A stretch of DNA of 64,000 bases, from assembly GCF_029946005.1 (NCBI RefSeq), contig NZ_JAQSDR010000037.1, positions 92,991 to 156,990 on the forward strand, written 5' to 3'. Under the pieces are notes generated by a model, which had not been told where the DNA came from, did no database searches, and saw only the letters and a program-made list of their open reading frames with translations. This document shows, piece after piece, positions 25,870 through 33,998 of the stretch. Each line of letters opens with the position of its first letter. Position 1 is the first letter of the stretch. The stretch comes from Aquabacterium sp. Its GTDB lineage: Bacteria; Pseudomonadota; Gammaproteobacteria; Burkholderiales; Burkholderiaceae_C. Both the position numbers and the translations under genes were made by a program.

Positions 25870-26954
25870 GCGATGCGTTCTTTGAGCTTCAGAAAGGGGC
25901 GCTCCACCAAACGATGCGACAAAATGGCAGCCCCAAAAGCCAATGCGATGTTTTGGGGGAATGACGCAACCCAGTGCGTCGACTGGAAATTCAGGAATGG
26001 TTGCTGCCAAAGGTAGAGCGAATAACTCAACACCCCAATTTTGACCAGGAAGCGGGTATTGAGGATTTGACTCACCGCGCTGGTGGGATGCCTGACCAAG
26101 TGCTGCAGGATCAAGGCAATGCCAATGTTGGCGATGGTTTGACCAATCAAATAAGCGGCAGGTCGCGATGCATAGGCCAGCCCGTACCCTAACGCAACAC
26201 ACATCAGGCCAATTGGAATGGCTGGCCAGCGTGTCAGGCTGATAAACCAGCGCCATTCTCCCAGTTTGTTATGCAGCATGGCGGCCAAGCAGCCTGTGGC
26301 CAATGCGTCTGCGACGGCCTGGAACTCCCGACTTAAACGGATTTCAGGGCCATCGCTGTAAAGAATCATCAAAAGCCGGAAGCATGGCGCAAGGGCCAGC
26401 ATCAGGAGGCCCGCCCACACGGCCCGCCGGGTTCCCAGCAAGAACATCGTGAACGGCCATATCAGGTAAAACTGCTCTTCGACGGACAGTGACCACAGGT
26501 GATTGAAATACCAGTTGTAGTCGTGCTGGTAGTTGGCGGTAAAGGTCAGGGCATGGGCCAGGTCAGGGAGCGCCGATGCTGCATTGGTGCGCGACGTGAG
26601 GTGGAAGGTCAGGTCGATGATCCCTGACATGTACAACAACCACATGATGGCGATGTAGCAAAAAGCCGCGGGCAGGATGCGCAGACTGCGTCGGATGTAA
26701 AAAAGCTTGAGGCGGATCTGCCCATGCTTTTCAATGTCACGCAACATCAAGGTCGTGATCAGGAAGCCGGACACAATGAAGAAAAACCGCACGCCGACGT
26801 TGCCCAACGAGGTAAACGAGGGGCGATCAAGCCAGAGTGGGGCGCCGTTGGTGGCGGCCATGTGCCCAAACAGCACCAGGCAGATCGACAGGGCTCTGAG
26901 GCCATCCAGGGATGGAATGTGCGCGGGCAGTCTGGGTGCTTTGATGGGATCCAT
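25866..26954 (-). CDS. Acyltransferase 3 family membrane O-acyltransferase
   Basis: This membrane protein begins its conserved region with HIPSLDGLRALSICLVLFGH, the active-site His-Asp element of acyltransferase family 3 (OafA/NodX type). A later conserved NHLWSLSVEEQFYLIWP element and ten or so helices follow. Such enzymes O-acetylate or otherwise acylate surface sugars. I give the ATG at 26954 (362 residues), where homology starts. An upstream ATG at 27116 in the same frame, preceded closely by GGAGG, would add 54 Ser/Thr/Arg-rich residues and cannot be excluded. Coupled by 4 bases to the GT4 gene, it probably decorates the exopolysaccharide. Confidence 0.88.
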   Translation of the reverse strand: MDPIKAPRLPAHIPSLDGLRALSICLVLFGHMAATNGAPLWLDRPSFTSLGNVGVRFFFIVSGFLITTLMLRDIEKHGQIRLKLFYIRRSLRILPAAFCYIAIMWLLYMSGIIDLTFHLTSRTNAASALPDLAHALTFTANYQHDYNWYFNHLWSLSVEEQFYLIWPFTMFLLGTRRAVWAGLLMLALAPCFRLLMILYSDGPEIRLSREFQAVADALATGCLAAMLHNKLGEWRWFISLTRWPAIPIGLMCVALGYGLAYASRPAAYLIGQTIANIGIALILQHLVRHPTSAVSQILNTRFLVKIGVLSYSLYLWQQPFLNFQSTHWVASFPQNIALAFGAAILSHRLVERPFLKLKERIA

Positions 26955-27149
26955 TGAAATGAACGTGTACTTCGCGCTGGAGGTATGGCGGCGTGGCGTC
27001 GCTATTGGTAGCCTGAGTGCAGGCAATTGCCCGGATGTTAGACTGGCTTGGGCATAAATCGGCGATGCTGATCGGGAATTTGTCTGAACACTTTGGTTTC
27101 TGTCATTTGAATTCATGCCCTCCAATCAATCCGTTTGTCGTGGTCGAGA

Positions 27150-27659
27150 ATGAAACTGATTGATGATTTGCGGGCCAAGCAGCGCCTTTATTCACAATAC
27201 GGGCCATCATGCTCGATGGTGAAAGTTGTTCTGGCTGATGGAACGTTGGCCAATGCCTTGTTTCGTTTACAGGAGTGGCTGACCGGCTTGGGGTTGGCCC
27301 CATTGGCGCTGGTGCCGCATTGCTTGAATAAATGGATCAATGGTTGTGTGATCGGAACCAAGGCCAGTTTCGGGCCAGGATTCGTGCTGATTCACCCTAT
27401 CGGGGTGGTCATCAATTCCAGCGTCCGCGGTGGTCGCGATGTATGGCTGGAAAGCGGCGTGGTCATTGGCGACAACCGTGGGCAGTCACCCCGGTTGGGC
27501 AATGGCGTCTTCGTTGGCTCGGGCGCCAAGATCATCGGGGGCCTGACGATCGGCGACGATGTCCGCATTGGGGCGAACGCTGTGGTGACCAAGGACGTGG
27601 ATGCCGGAGTCACCGCCGTTGGTATCCCGGCCCGGGCGCTCAGCAAGCGCCCCTCATGA
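27150..27659 (+). CDS. Serine acetyltransferase-like hexapeptide-repeat O-acetyltransferase
   Basis: This 169-residue protein has a short helical N-terminus and then a left-handed beta-helix made of hexapeptide repeats, read in ASFGPGFVLIHPIGVVINSSVRGGRDVWLESGVVIGDN and GNGVFVGSGAKIIGGLTIGDDVRIGANAVVTKDV. The HP element corresponds to the catalytic His of serine acetyltransferases. The protein ends with the usual GIPARAL motif. Being in an EPS locus and shorter than CysE, it is more likely a sugar O-acetyltransferase than a cysteine biosynthesis enzyme. The ATG at 27150 is preferred over the TTG at 27135 in the track. It is divergent from the acyltransferase gene and ends 7 bases before the convergent polymerase gene. 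Confidence 0.85.
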   Translation: MKLIDDLRAKQRLYSQYGPSCSMVKVVLADGTLANALFRLQEWLTGLGLAPLALVPHCLNKWINGCVIGTKASFGPGFVLIHPIGVVINSSVRGGRDVWLESGVVIGDNRGQSPRLGNGVFVGSGAKIIGGLTIGDDVRIGANAVVTKDVDAGVTAVGIPARALSKRPS

Positions 27660-27666
27660 CGCCCGG

Positions 27667-29025
27667 CTAAATGCTCTTGCCGACGGTCGCAGTCTTGACA
27701 ATGACGATCACGTAAATAAGCACAATACTCAGGACCTCGATGCTGAGCGTCGCCTTGACCCAGGTGATGGGGCCTGGCAACGGTTGTTTTGCGTGAGAGC
27801 CCCCTGGTGATTTTTCGGCGCAGTAGGCGACGCAGATGCAGAAGCCCAGCAACAGGTAGAGCAGCGAGTCAAAGGCCTTGGATAAGAAAAATGCGCAGGT
27901 CAAAAAGCCCATCAAGCCTGCTCGCAGCATCATGGCTAGCGTTCGCTCATCGGAGCCAATAGCCGAGATTTCAATGGCGCGCGCTAAGCCCTTGTAGACC
28001 ACGACAATCAGTCCCAGCCAAATGAAATACCCAATGAGGCCGGTTTCGGCAAAACACAATACAAACGAGTTGTGCGCCGTGTAGTAATGATGGTCTGTGA
28101 AGGCGCCATGCCCCACGCCAAACAGGGGGTGACTGGACAGCATGCGCATGCCTTCACTCCACGCATCGATGCGGCCACCGGCGGATTCTTCATTGGCGGT
28201 ATAGGCGCGGCCACCCGTCAAGTTGACCGCCATGGCCCCAGCGCCCCCGATGACCATCAAGGTCGCGGTTTTCATGGTCCCCAATAGGCTTCTGACGCCG
28301 AAGAACATCAGGGAGGCGACGCCGAGCAATGCGCCGCGAGAATGGGTCAGGTAGATCGTGTAGAAGCACATGCCCATGGGGATGGCGACCGTGAACAGGT
28401 TCTTGATCCTGCTGCCTTTGGTGTACAGCCCGAACAAAAGCGGCACGGCCACCACCAGCGCTTGGCCAAAATCATTCGGGTCGCCGAGCAAACCCACGCT
28501 TCGAACTCGCCACAAATACTGCGGGGAGGTTTCATCGGCAGGAATGGCATTTTCAATCACCTCGGCGGGCGCCATGTCGTCGAGTTCGATGTTTTGTCGA
28601 AGCACCAGCTTGTCGACCATGAAGCCTGTGTGATACGAATAGGCCCCTGCTGCGGCCAAAATGGTCATGCTGTAGGCAAATACCTTGCAGCTTGTTTTCA
28701 ACCGGTCAATGTTCTGCACATTGGCGACGGTGGAAAAAATCATGAACAAGGACAAGGAGAAGTCACTGAGGGACTCCAGAGCGCCTCCCATCCAGCCATT
28801 GGCGATGCGAGACAGCGGCAGTGCCAGCATGATCGCGAAGAACAGTTTGATGTGAATGGGGCGCGAAGCAATCGTTTTCGATTGCATCACGCTGACGGTC
28901 GACGTGAGGAGCGTCAACGCGCTCAGGATCACCATCGGACGGAGCACGGCCAGTTCAGGTGCAAACAGCTCGAATGGTCGAAGGAAGCTCAGCGCAAAAA
29001 AGAGCAAGTACAGGCGAAAGCTCAT
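27667..29025 (-). CDS. O-antigen ligase / Wzy-like polymerase
   Basis: The 452-residue protein has about 12 membrane helices and the O-antigen ligase/polymerase core. THSRGALLGVASLMFF carries the Arg of the family and the large periplasmic loop holds GVGHGAFTDHHYYTAHNSFVLCFAETG, whose final HNSF element is the conserved histidine region. Such proteins either polymerise lipid-linked repeat units or ligate glycans. With the Wzx-like flippase nearby and no other Wzy candidate in the window, polymerase is the natural reading. The first helices look like those of the exosortase-associated O-glycosylation ligases, so protein glycosylation is an alternative. It converges on the acetyltransferase gene with 7 bases between the stops. 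Confidence 0.88.
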   Translation of the reverse strand: MSFRLYLLFFALSFLRPFELFAPELAVLRPMVILSALTLLTSTVSVMQSKTIASRPIHIKLFFAIMLALPLSRIANGWMGGALESLSDFSLSLFMIFSTVANVQNIDRLKTSCKVFAYSMTILAAAGAYSYHTGFMVDKLVLRQNIELDDMAPAEVIENAIPADETSPQYLWRVRSVGLLGDPNDFGQALVVAVPLLFGLYTKGSRIKNLFTVAIPMGMCFYTIYLTHSRGALLGVASLMFFGVRSLLGTMKTATLMVIGGAGAMAVNLTGGRAYTANEESAGGRIDAWSEGMRMLSSHPLFGVGHGAFTDHHYYTAHNSFVLCFAETGLIGYFIWLGLIVVVYKGLARAIEISAIGSDERTLAMMLRAGLMGFLTCAFFLSKAFDSLLYLLLGFCICVAYCAEKSPGGSHAKQPLPGPITWVKATLSIEVLSIVLIYVIVIVKTATVGKSI

Positions 29026-29431
29026 TTTGGTGATCCGATGTTCATGGCGCTGGGCAAAGCGTGGCTATCACGACTCTATGGCCGCGCCACTTTGTGAGAT
29101 GTGCCATGTGGCATGGGTGTTCCGGAATGAAGTTTTCGTTCGGCCAGTCGGGCGGCTCGATGACGAGCAAGTGCGCTCTGTGTAGTCGCCCATTTTTGGA
29201 CGGAGTGCACCAATGCCGTGGTGAGGATTCGGGTTCGTGGGAACGAGGTGGGGCGGGCGGCAAGCTGGGCACGATGGCTGGGCGGACCGCTTCAGGTTGC
29301 CGGTGTCAGTCGAAGTGACTGTCGTGGTAGGACGGGCGTGCCCCGATTCAAGCGTTGGCGCAATGTAGCATAGGCTTTTGCGCTGTCTGGCCATGCTTTG
29401 GCAGGCGCCAGAGGCGCCCGCTTTGGGCCTC
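29026..29431. other. Non-coding gap between polymerase and lipoprotein genes
   Basis: About 400 bases with no credible gene. The short frames in the track (29042-29394) overlap each other on both strands, have biased Arg/Pro/Gly composition and no motif. The interval should hold the promoter of the minus-strand polymerase gene and the downstream region of the minus-strand lipoprotein gene. A GGCGCC inverted repeat (29404-29418) and a stem-loop around 29426-29444 lie at its right edge. Confidence 0.6.
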
Positions 29432-29444
29432 CTACCAGGAGGCC
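29426..29444 (-). other. Stem-loop spanning the lipoprotein stop codon
   Basis: A perfect 8-base inverted repeat (GGCCTCCT / AGGAGGCC) has the TAG stop codon of the 29432 gene overlapping its stem and 3-base loop. No T-run follows, so this is not a canonical Rho-independent terminator. It could slow ribosomes, protect the message end or be chance. Confidence 0.4.
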
Positions 29445-30766
29445 GCCATGGAGTCCTTGTTGAACTTGGCGTTCTGGGTGATGGCGTTCAGGCTCACGAA
29501 TTCCAGCTTGTCCAGGGTGATTCCCTGCTGCAGTTGTGAATAGGTGTTGGAGCTCCACTTCACGCTGGGCTCCCCTTGTACGTAGAAGCTGGAGCCGTTG
29601 TCGGCAATGTACAGTCCGTACCGCTTCATGGCTGTCGCCACCGCTTTGGCCTGTGTGTTCCAGGTCGAGGGAATCACAAAATCAGAGCGCAGCCGAAGCA
29701 GGGCCCCAAAAGGGATGCCGCCAGTTGCCAGTTGCCCCGCGGCATGCCGACCTGGCCACACGTAGCCATTGGTGGCGCGAATGCTGGCCATGACGCTTCC
29801 GGGCAGTGTGACGCGAAGTGCATGCTTGATCTCGCCAGCGCTGGCTTCATCGGCACGCACCAGGAGCGGGAGGATGGGCAGCCCGGCGGCATCGCCGGAT
29901 CCCCATGTTTCTGGGCGCATTTCAAGCGAGTTCAGGTTCCATGCTGCTGAAGCGTAGCTGTGCCACTGCCCGTTGAATTTGTAGGTGTAGTAGCTTTCCC
30001 ACAAGCGACAGGAGCCGGTTTCCAGAACCACGGCATGGCTGTCGGTGGTGAACTGATTGGCAGCGTTGCTCCCGCCTTCGATCTTGATGGTGGCGTCGGG
30101 TGGGAAGGGGAAACGGCGCTGAGTCGCTGCCACGCTGCCGCAATTGCGTTGCAGCTTGAAGGAGGCCCCGTTGGGCACGGCGCAATCACTTTCGTCGGGA
30201 ACGCCCGCGCCGTTGCCATCCCGAGGGTCCGTGATGTCGTACGAGATCAATGGCCAACTCGTGCTGCTGAACGAGCCGTCTACGGTGTTGTAGGGGATGC
30301 CGTAGTAGTCGGAGGCGGTGGGGTCTTCATTCATGCCCCAATCCAGGTGCATGCGTGGGTTGCCGAGTTTGCTCTGCATGGAGGCCTTCCACGCCGTATT
30401 TTGGGGGTGGGCAGGGAACTTGGCAGTGTCATCAACGCGGGTGTTGAAAATCGCATTGGCCGGAAAGATGGTGCAACCAGCGATCACTGGGCTGCTGGCG
30501 GTCGTTGTGGCCGTCGTGCCCGTTGTGGCGGTGCCAGTGGTGGTGGTGCCAGTGGTGGTGGTGCCAGTGGTGGCGGTACCAGTGGTGGCGGTACCAGTGG
30601 TGGCGGTACCAGTGGTGGCGGTACCGCTGCTGGTGGCAGGCGGTGTCACCGTTGTGGCGGGCGGCACGGTGGTGGTGGTTGTCCCACCGCCGCCGCAGGC
30701 GGTCAGAGTGGCCATCAGTGACAGGCTGATCAGGTGGCTGTGGGGATATTTACTGGAGGAGTTCAC
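29432..30766 (-). CDS. Thr-rich secreted lipoprotein of unknown function
   Basis: The signal peptide ends in lipobox TLTAC, followed by GGGG and a Thr/Gly/Ala linker made of a GTATT-type pentapeptide repeat. The 330-residue C-terminal domain is soluble and rich in Trp, Asn and Gly, with conserved-looking motifs such as NPRMHLDWGMNEDP, HAVVLETGSCRLWESYYTYKFNGQWHS and YGLYIADNGSSFYVQG. I recall similar domains in secreted proteins of actinobacteria that have no assigned function. I prefer the GTG at 30766; the ATG at 30841 in the track would add 25 residues before the signal peptide. It stands alone, divergent from another CGGGG lipoprotein 545 bases away. Confidence 0.72.
   Translation of the reverse strand: MNSSSKYPHSHLISLSLMATLTACGGGGTTTTTVPPATTVTPPATSSGTATTGTATTGTATTGTATTGTTTTGTTTTGTATTGTTATTTASSPVIAGCTIFPANAIFNTRVDDTAKFPAHPQNTAWKASMQSKLGNPRMHLDWGMNEDPTASDYYGIPYNTVDGSFSSTSWPLISYDITDPRDGNGAGVPDESDCAVPNGASFKLQRNCGSVAATQRRFPFPPDATIKIEGGSNAANQFTTDSHAVVLETGSCRLWESYYTYKFNGQWHSYASAAWNLNSLEMRPETWGSGDAAGLPILPLLVRADEASAGEIKHALRVTLPGSVMASIRATNGYVWPGRHAAGQLATGGIPFGALLRLRSDFVIPSTWNTQAKAVATAMKRYGLYIADNGSSFYVQGEPSVKWSSNTYSQLQQGITLDKLEFVSLNAITQNAKFNKDSMAASW
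30525..30629 (-). repeat. Seven-copy 15-bp tandem repeat (VNTR) in the lipoprotein linker
   Basis: Seven consecutive 15-base copies, differing at one or two positions, encode the pentapeptide G-T-A/T-T-T. Copies at the right end of the plus strand (GTGGCGGTACCAGTG) are identical to each other. Further degenerate copies continue to the left of 30525. Because the unit is a multiple of three, copy-number change would alter linker length without shifting the frame. Confidence 0.92.
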
Positions 30767-31310
30767 GTTTAATTCAATCCACGCATTTGCACTACAAAAT
30801 TGCCTTCTGCCGACGTCGACGACAACCGTTGAAAGCAGCATGGTTGGAAGGTTAGCGGCAAGGTCTTTCAGTCACTGGGCAAGTTGTAAGTGAATACAAA
30901 AAAAAGCTTTTTAAAGAAACATCTAAAAGTGTGAAATAAGTCAACCCCTGATATGGGGGGTTGTCCGGTTTAGCGGGGGAGGCTGTGTCGTTTGTGCCGA
31001 TCTCTGGTGTTTCCGTGTGCCTGACGTTGTTACAAATTGGCGCATTATCCGCAACATGGGGCTGCCGAGGCTAAGCATGATGCATTCGTTGTTTGGGAAA
31101 AATCGCTTTCATCAAGCGGTTAGGGTTCTTGCAAACGGTCGGTTGGTTACATGAGCAGATGGTCGCATTCGATGTAGCGGCTACAGTGCTGGCCAAGTCG
31201 GTCGAAGAATTTGGAAGAGCTGGGCCGTGTTGGGTCATCCCAAGTTTGGACATGTTGCTCGCAATGCGAGTCTGGCTTGGCGCATCCAGTTATGTGCAGT
31301 AGAGGTATCA
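30767..31310. other. Divergent promoter region between two lipoprotein genes
   Basis: About 540 bases without a convincing gene. The ORF track frames at 31071-31302 have no motif and conflict with each other. The left half is the most A+T-rich non-coding stretch seen near here and includes the palindrome AAAAAGCTTTTT at 30901-30912. It should carry the promoters of both flanking lipoprotein genes. I found no firm sigma-70 or sigma-54 match. Confidence 0.55.
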
Positions 31311-33935
31311 ATGCTTATTTCTCGTCAATTTCTTTTCGCCGCAGTGACCTCCGCCATGTTGGCCGCCTGCGGCGGCGGTGGTACTTCAGGCACTGAAACC
31401 CCGACCACCAGTGGTTCGGGGACCGTGGTTCCCCCATCGGGCACGAGTTCCACCGGCTCTTCCACAGGCGGAACGACAACGACGCCGACCAGCCCCACGG
31501 CGCCTGTGCCCGCGGCCACTGTCACAATCACGGTTCAACCTGCCAATGTCAGCACTTCTGCTGGTGGCGATGCGTCGTTCAGCGTCACTGCATCTTCTAC
31601 CGACACCCTGAGCTACCAGTGGCTGCGCAATGGGGTCGCCATTGCGGGGGCAACAGCTTCCTCTTTCGTGGCCAAGGCTGTGCAGTCCGCTGACAGCGGC
31701 GCCAAGTTCTCGGTGGTTGTCAAAGGCTCTGTGACCAATGTCACCAGCTCGCAAGCAATTTTGAGCGTGACGATGGCATCGGCCACGTCATATCCCGTCA
31801 TGTTTGTGACCAGCGTGCCTGCATTTGGCTTTGCCAACCAGTTGAACACGTTTGGCAACCATGGCAGTGGTGTCACTGATGCCATTGCCGGTGGCGATTT
31901 GTATGTTCGCTATACCGATGGCACTTTGCGCAACCTGACCAAGGAAGCTGGCTGGGGCGTTGACTCTGGCGGTATCCAAGGTGGTGCCAAGGCCATTTCC
32001 GTGCGCCAGCCTTCGATGCACTGGGATGGCAAGAAAGCTCTTTTCTCCATGATGGTGGGCGGAGCTACTGCTCGCTACCAGGCGCCTGCCAGAAATTGGC
32101 AAATGTACGAAGTGACCGGCTTGGGCAAGGGCGAGAAGGTGGTCATCACCAAGGTGGCCAACCAGCCCGCCACATACAACAACATCTCGCCGATCTATGG
32201 CAGCGACGACAGCGTCCTGTTTATTTCCGATGCCCCATTGTTTGGCATGACCGCGACTTACCCGCAATTGGACGAGTACGAGGCCATTGCCACCAACACT
32301 GGTGTCTGGAAGCTGAATGTATCAAGCGGCAAAATTACGCAACTTGAGCACTCCCCCAGTGGCGTCTTTGACCTGTTCTTGGACAGCTATGGTCGTGTCT
32401 TGTTCACCAAGTGGGACCACTTGAAGCGTGACCAGGAAGCGGACATCGATCGCTACCTCGGTGGCGTGTACGGCACCATTGACTACGAGTCGGAAACCTC
32501 CACGAAGACCAAGACCTATCCCCGCAGGGACGCCAGTGGCAAGCTCATCGCCGACACGAAGGGCGTTCTCTACGACGTGTTCCCCGAGGCCCGCCATGCC
32601 CAGGATCCGACGCGCGACCCCAATGAGCCGCTGCATGACTACAACCAGTTCTTCCTCTGGCAGGTCAATGAGGACGGCTCTGAAGAAGAAACCATCAACC
32701 ACGTAGGTCGTCATGAGTTTGGGGGCACTTACAACACCGGGGTGTTTCTCAATGACCCGAATTTGAGCGATGCCTTCCCGAGTTTTGGTGCCAACGTCAG
32801 CATGCGCGGCACGTTCAGGCCTGATGCCGGTATGTTCCAGATGCGTGAAGACATCAACCGCCCTGGTACTTATCTTGGCACCTATTCGATGGAATTTGCC
32901 CGTCAAACCTCTGGCCGCATTGTCGAATTCTCGATGCCGCCCGGCAAGAGTCCTGAGGAGGTGGCGGTCACTGACTACACCAATGCCACACTTGACGCGG
33001 ACCCCTACGGTTCTGCCGCGCCCTTGGCCACCATGACCGGTCACTACCGCAACCCCCTGCGCCTCACGGATGACAGCATTCTGGTCACCCATACGGCTGA
33101 ATACCGTTTGAACAACACCAGCAATCCATATCGGTTCCAGTTGAAGAAGTTGGTGCCCAATCCTTTTGGCAAGGACATGATTGCAGGTCCCTCCCTGACT
33201 GGTGGCATTGTCAAGAACATCCTCTACTGGACCGACGAGGCCACACCCCGCCAGTACCTGGGACCCCTGAACGAGCACGATGCCATCGAAGTTCGCTCGC
33301 GTCCTCGCCCTGTGTCTCGCACCATGACCGTGGCTGACGTCGAAAAGAAAGTGCTCACGGAAGAAGGTGTGAGTGAGACTGAATTGCGCGCTTGGCTGCA
33401 GAGCAAGAATCTGGCGCTGATCGTGACTCGCAATGTGACCCTGCGTGACCGCGCTGATGTGAGCCAGCCTTATAACTTGCGTGTGCCTGGTGGTGTTCAG
33501 AATGTGCCGAAGTCCGGCACGGTCTATGACATCGCTGGTTTGCAGATCTTCCAAGGCGATTTGACGCGTGGGTATGGCAATGGCGCCGGCAAGGGGCGCC
33601 GTGTTTATGCCAGACCCGTTCACAACAGCACGGTTCACACGGATGTGGAGTCTTGGTACCCCACGGGCACCCAAGCTGCCACCGTGCAGATTGGCAAGGA
33701 TGGATCCACGGCGGCTTTCGTGCCTGCTGGCCGTGCACTGAGCTGGCAGCTGACCAGTCCCACGGGCAAGCCGGTGGTGCGTGAGCGGGTTTGGGTGAGT
33801 TTTGCGCCCGGTGAAATCCGCACCTGCGCCAGCTGCCACGGTATCAACAAGCAGACGCTCAATGGATTGACCGAGCCGAAGAATCCACCGGAAGCGTTGC
33901 GTGATCTGATGCGCACCTGGAAAACGCGCAAATAA
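31311..33935 (+). CDS. Large lipoprotein with Ig-like, beta-propeller and heme-binding regions (HZS-alpha-like)
   Basis: The ATG at 31311 follows an AGAGG site; the track GTG at 31227 is upstream noise. A signal peptide ends in lipobox MLAAC, then CGGGG and a Thr/Ser/Gly linker. An Ig-like domain covers about residues 65-160 (TVQPANVSTSAGGDASFSVTA ... SYQWLRNG). The middle of the protein has PD40/WD-like repeats (MHWDGKKALFSMMVG, ISPIYGSDDSVLFISD). Near the C-terminus IRTCASCHG is a CxxCH c-type heme site. This order recalls proteins annotated as hydrazine synthase alpha-subunit-like, although hydrazine chemistry is not implied here. Total 874 residues. A hairpin terminator follows the stop. 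It may be a surface redox or binding protein; no partner is encoded nearby. Confidence 0.78.
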   Translation: MLISRQFLFAAVTSAMLAACGGGGTSGTETPTTSGSGTVVPPSGTSSTGSSTGGTTTTPTSPTAPVPAATVTITVQPANVSTSAGGDASFSVTASSTDTLSYQWLRNGVAIAGATASSFVAKAVQSADSGAKFSVVVKGSVTNVTSSQAILSVTMASATSYPVMFVTSVPAFGFANQLNTFGNHGSGVTDAIAGGDLYVRYTDGTLRNLTKEAGWGVDSGGIQGGAKAISVRQPSMHWDGKKALFSMMVGGATARYQAPARNWQMYEVTGLGKGEKVVITKVANQPATYNNISPIYGSDDSVLFISDAPLFGMTATYPQLDEYEAIATNTGVWKLNVSSGKITQLEHSPSGVFDLFLDSYGRVLFTKWDHLKRDQEADIDRYLGGVYGTIDYESETSTKTKTYPRRDASGKLIADTKGVLYDVFPEARHAQDPTRDPNEPLHDYNQFFLWQVNEDGSEEETINHVGRHEFGGTYNTGVFLNDPNLSDAFPSFGANVSMRGTFRPDAGMFQMREDINRPGTYLGTYSMEFARQTSGRIVEFSMPPGKSPEEVAVTDYTNATLDADPYGSAAPLATMTGHYRNPLRLTDDSILVTHTAEYRLNNTSNPYRFQLKKLVPNPFGKDMIAGPSLTGGIVKNILYWTDEATPRQYLGPLNEHDAIEVRSRPRPVSRTMTVADVEKKVLTEEGVSETELRAWLQSKNLALIVTRNVTLRDRADVSQPYNLRVPGGVQNVPKSGTVYDIAGLQIFQGDLTRGYGNGAGKGRRVYARPVHNSTVHTDVESWYPTGTQAATVQIGKDGSTAAFVPAGRALSWQLTSPTGKPVVRERVWVSFAPGEIRTCASCHGINKQTLNGLTEPKNPPEALRDLMRTWKTRK

Positions 33936-33953
33936 TCCGAGTTCCCTGGATGC

Positions 33954-33982
33954 AATGGCGGCCCGAAGGGCCGCCATTTTTA
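33954..33982 (+). terminator. Rho-independent terminator after the heme lipoprotein gene
   Basis: An 11-base stem (AATGGCGGCCC with its complement) closes a GAA loop and runs straight into TTTTTA on the plus strand, 18 bases after the stop codon. It also lies downstream of the convergent membrane glycosyltransferase gene. Confidence 0.88.
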
Positions 33983-33998
33983 CTTCTGAGTGCTGAAA

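Noticed and set aside
29042-29394. Small genes between the polymerase and lipoprotein genes
   Set aside because: Several overlapping frames on both strands, low complexity, no motifs.
30525-30629. Possible CRISPR or mobile-element repeat
   Set aside because: The units are contiguous 15-mers without spacers, in frame inside a coding linker; this is a protein-coding VNTR.
31071-31302. Small genes between the two lipoproteins
   Set aside because: The two opposing frames lack ribosome binding sites and recognisable sequence and fall in the expected promoter region.
32322-33977. 551-codon minus-strand ORF over the heme lipoprotein
   Set aside because: The plus-strand frame has a signal peptide, domain motifs and a terminator; the antisense frame has none and only reflects codon bias.
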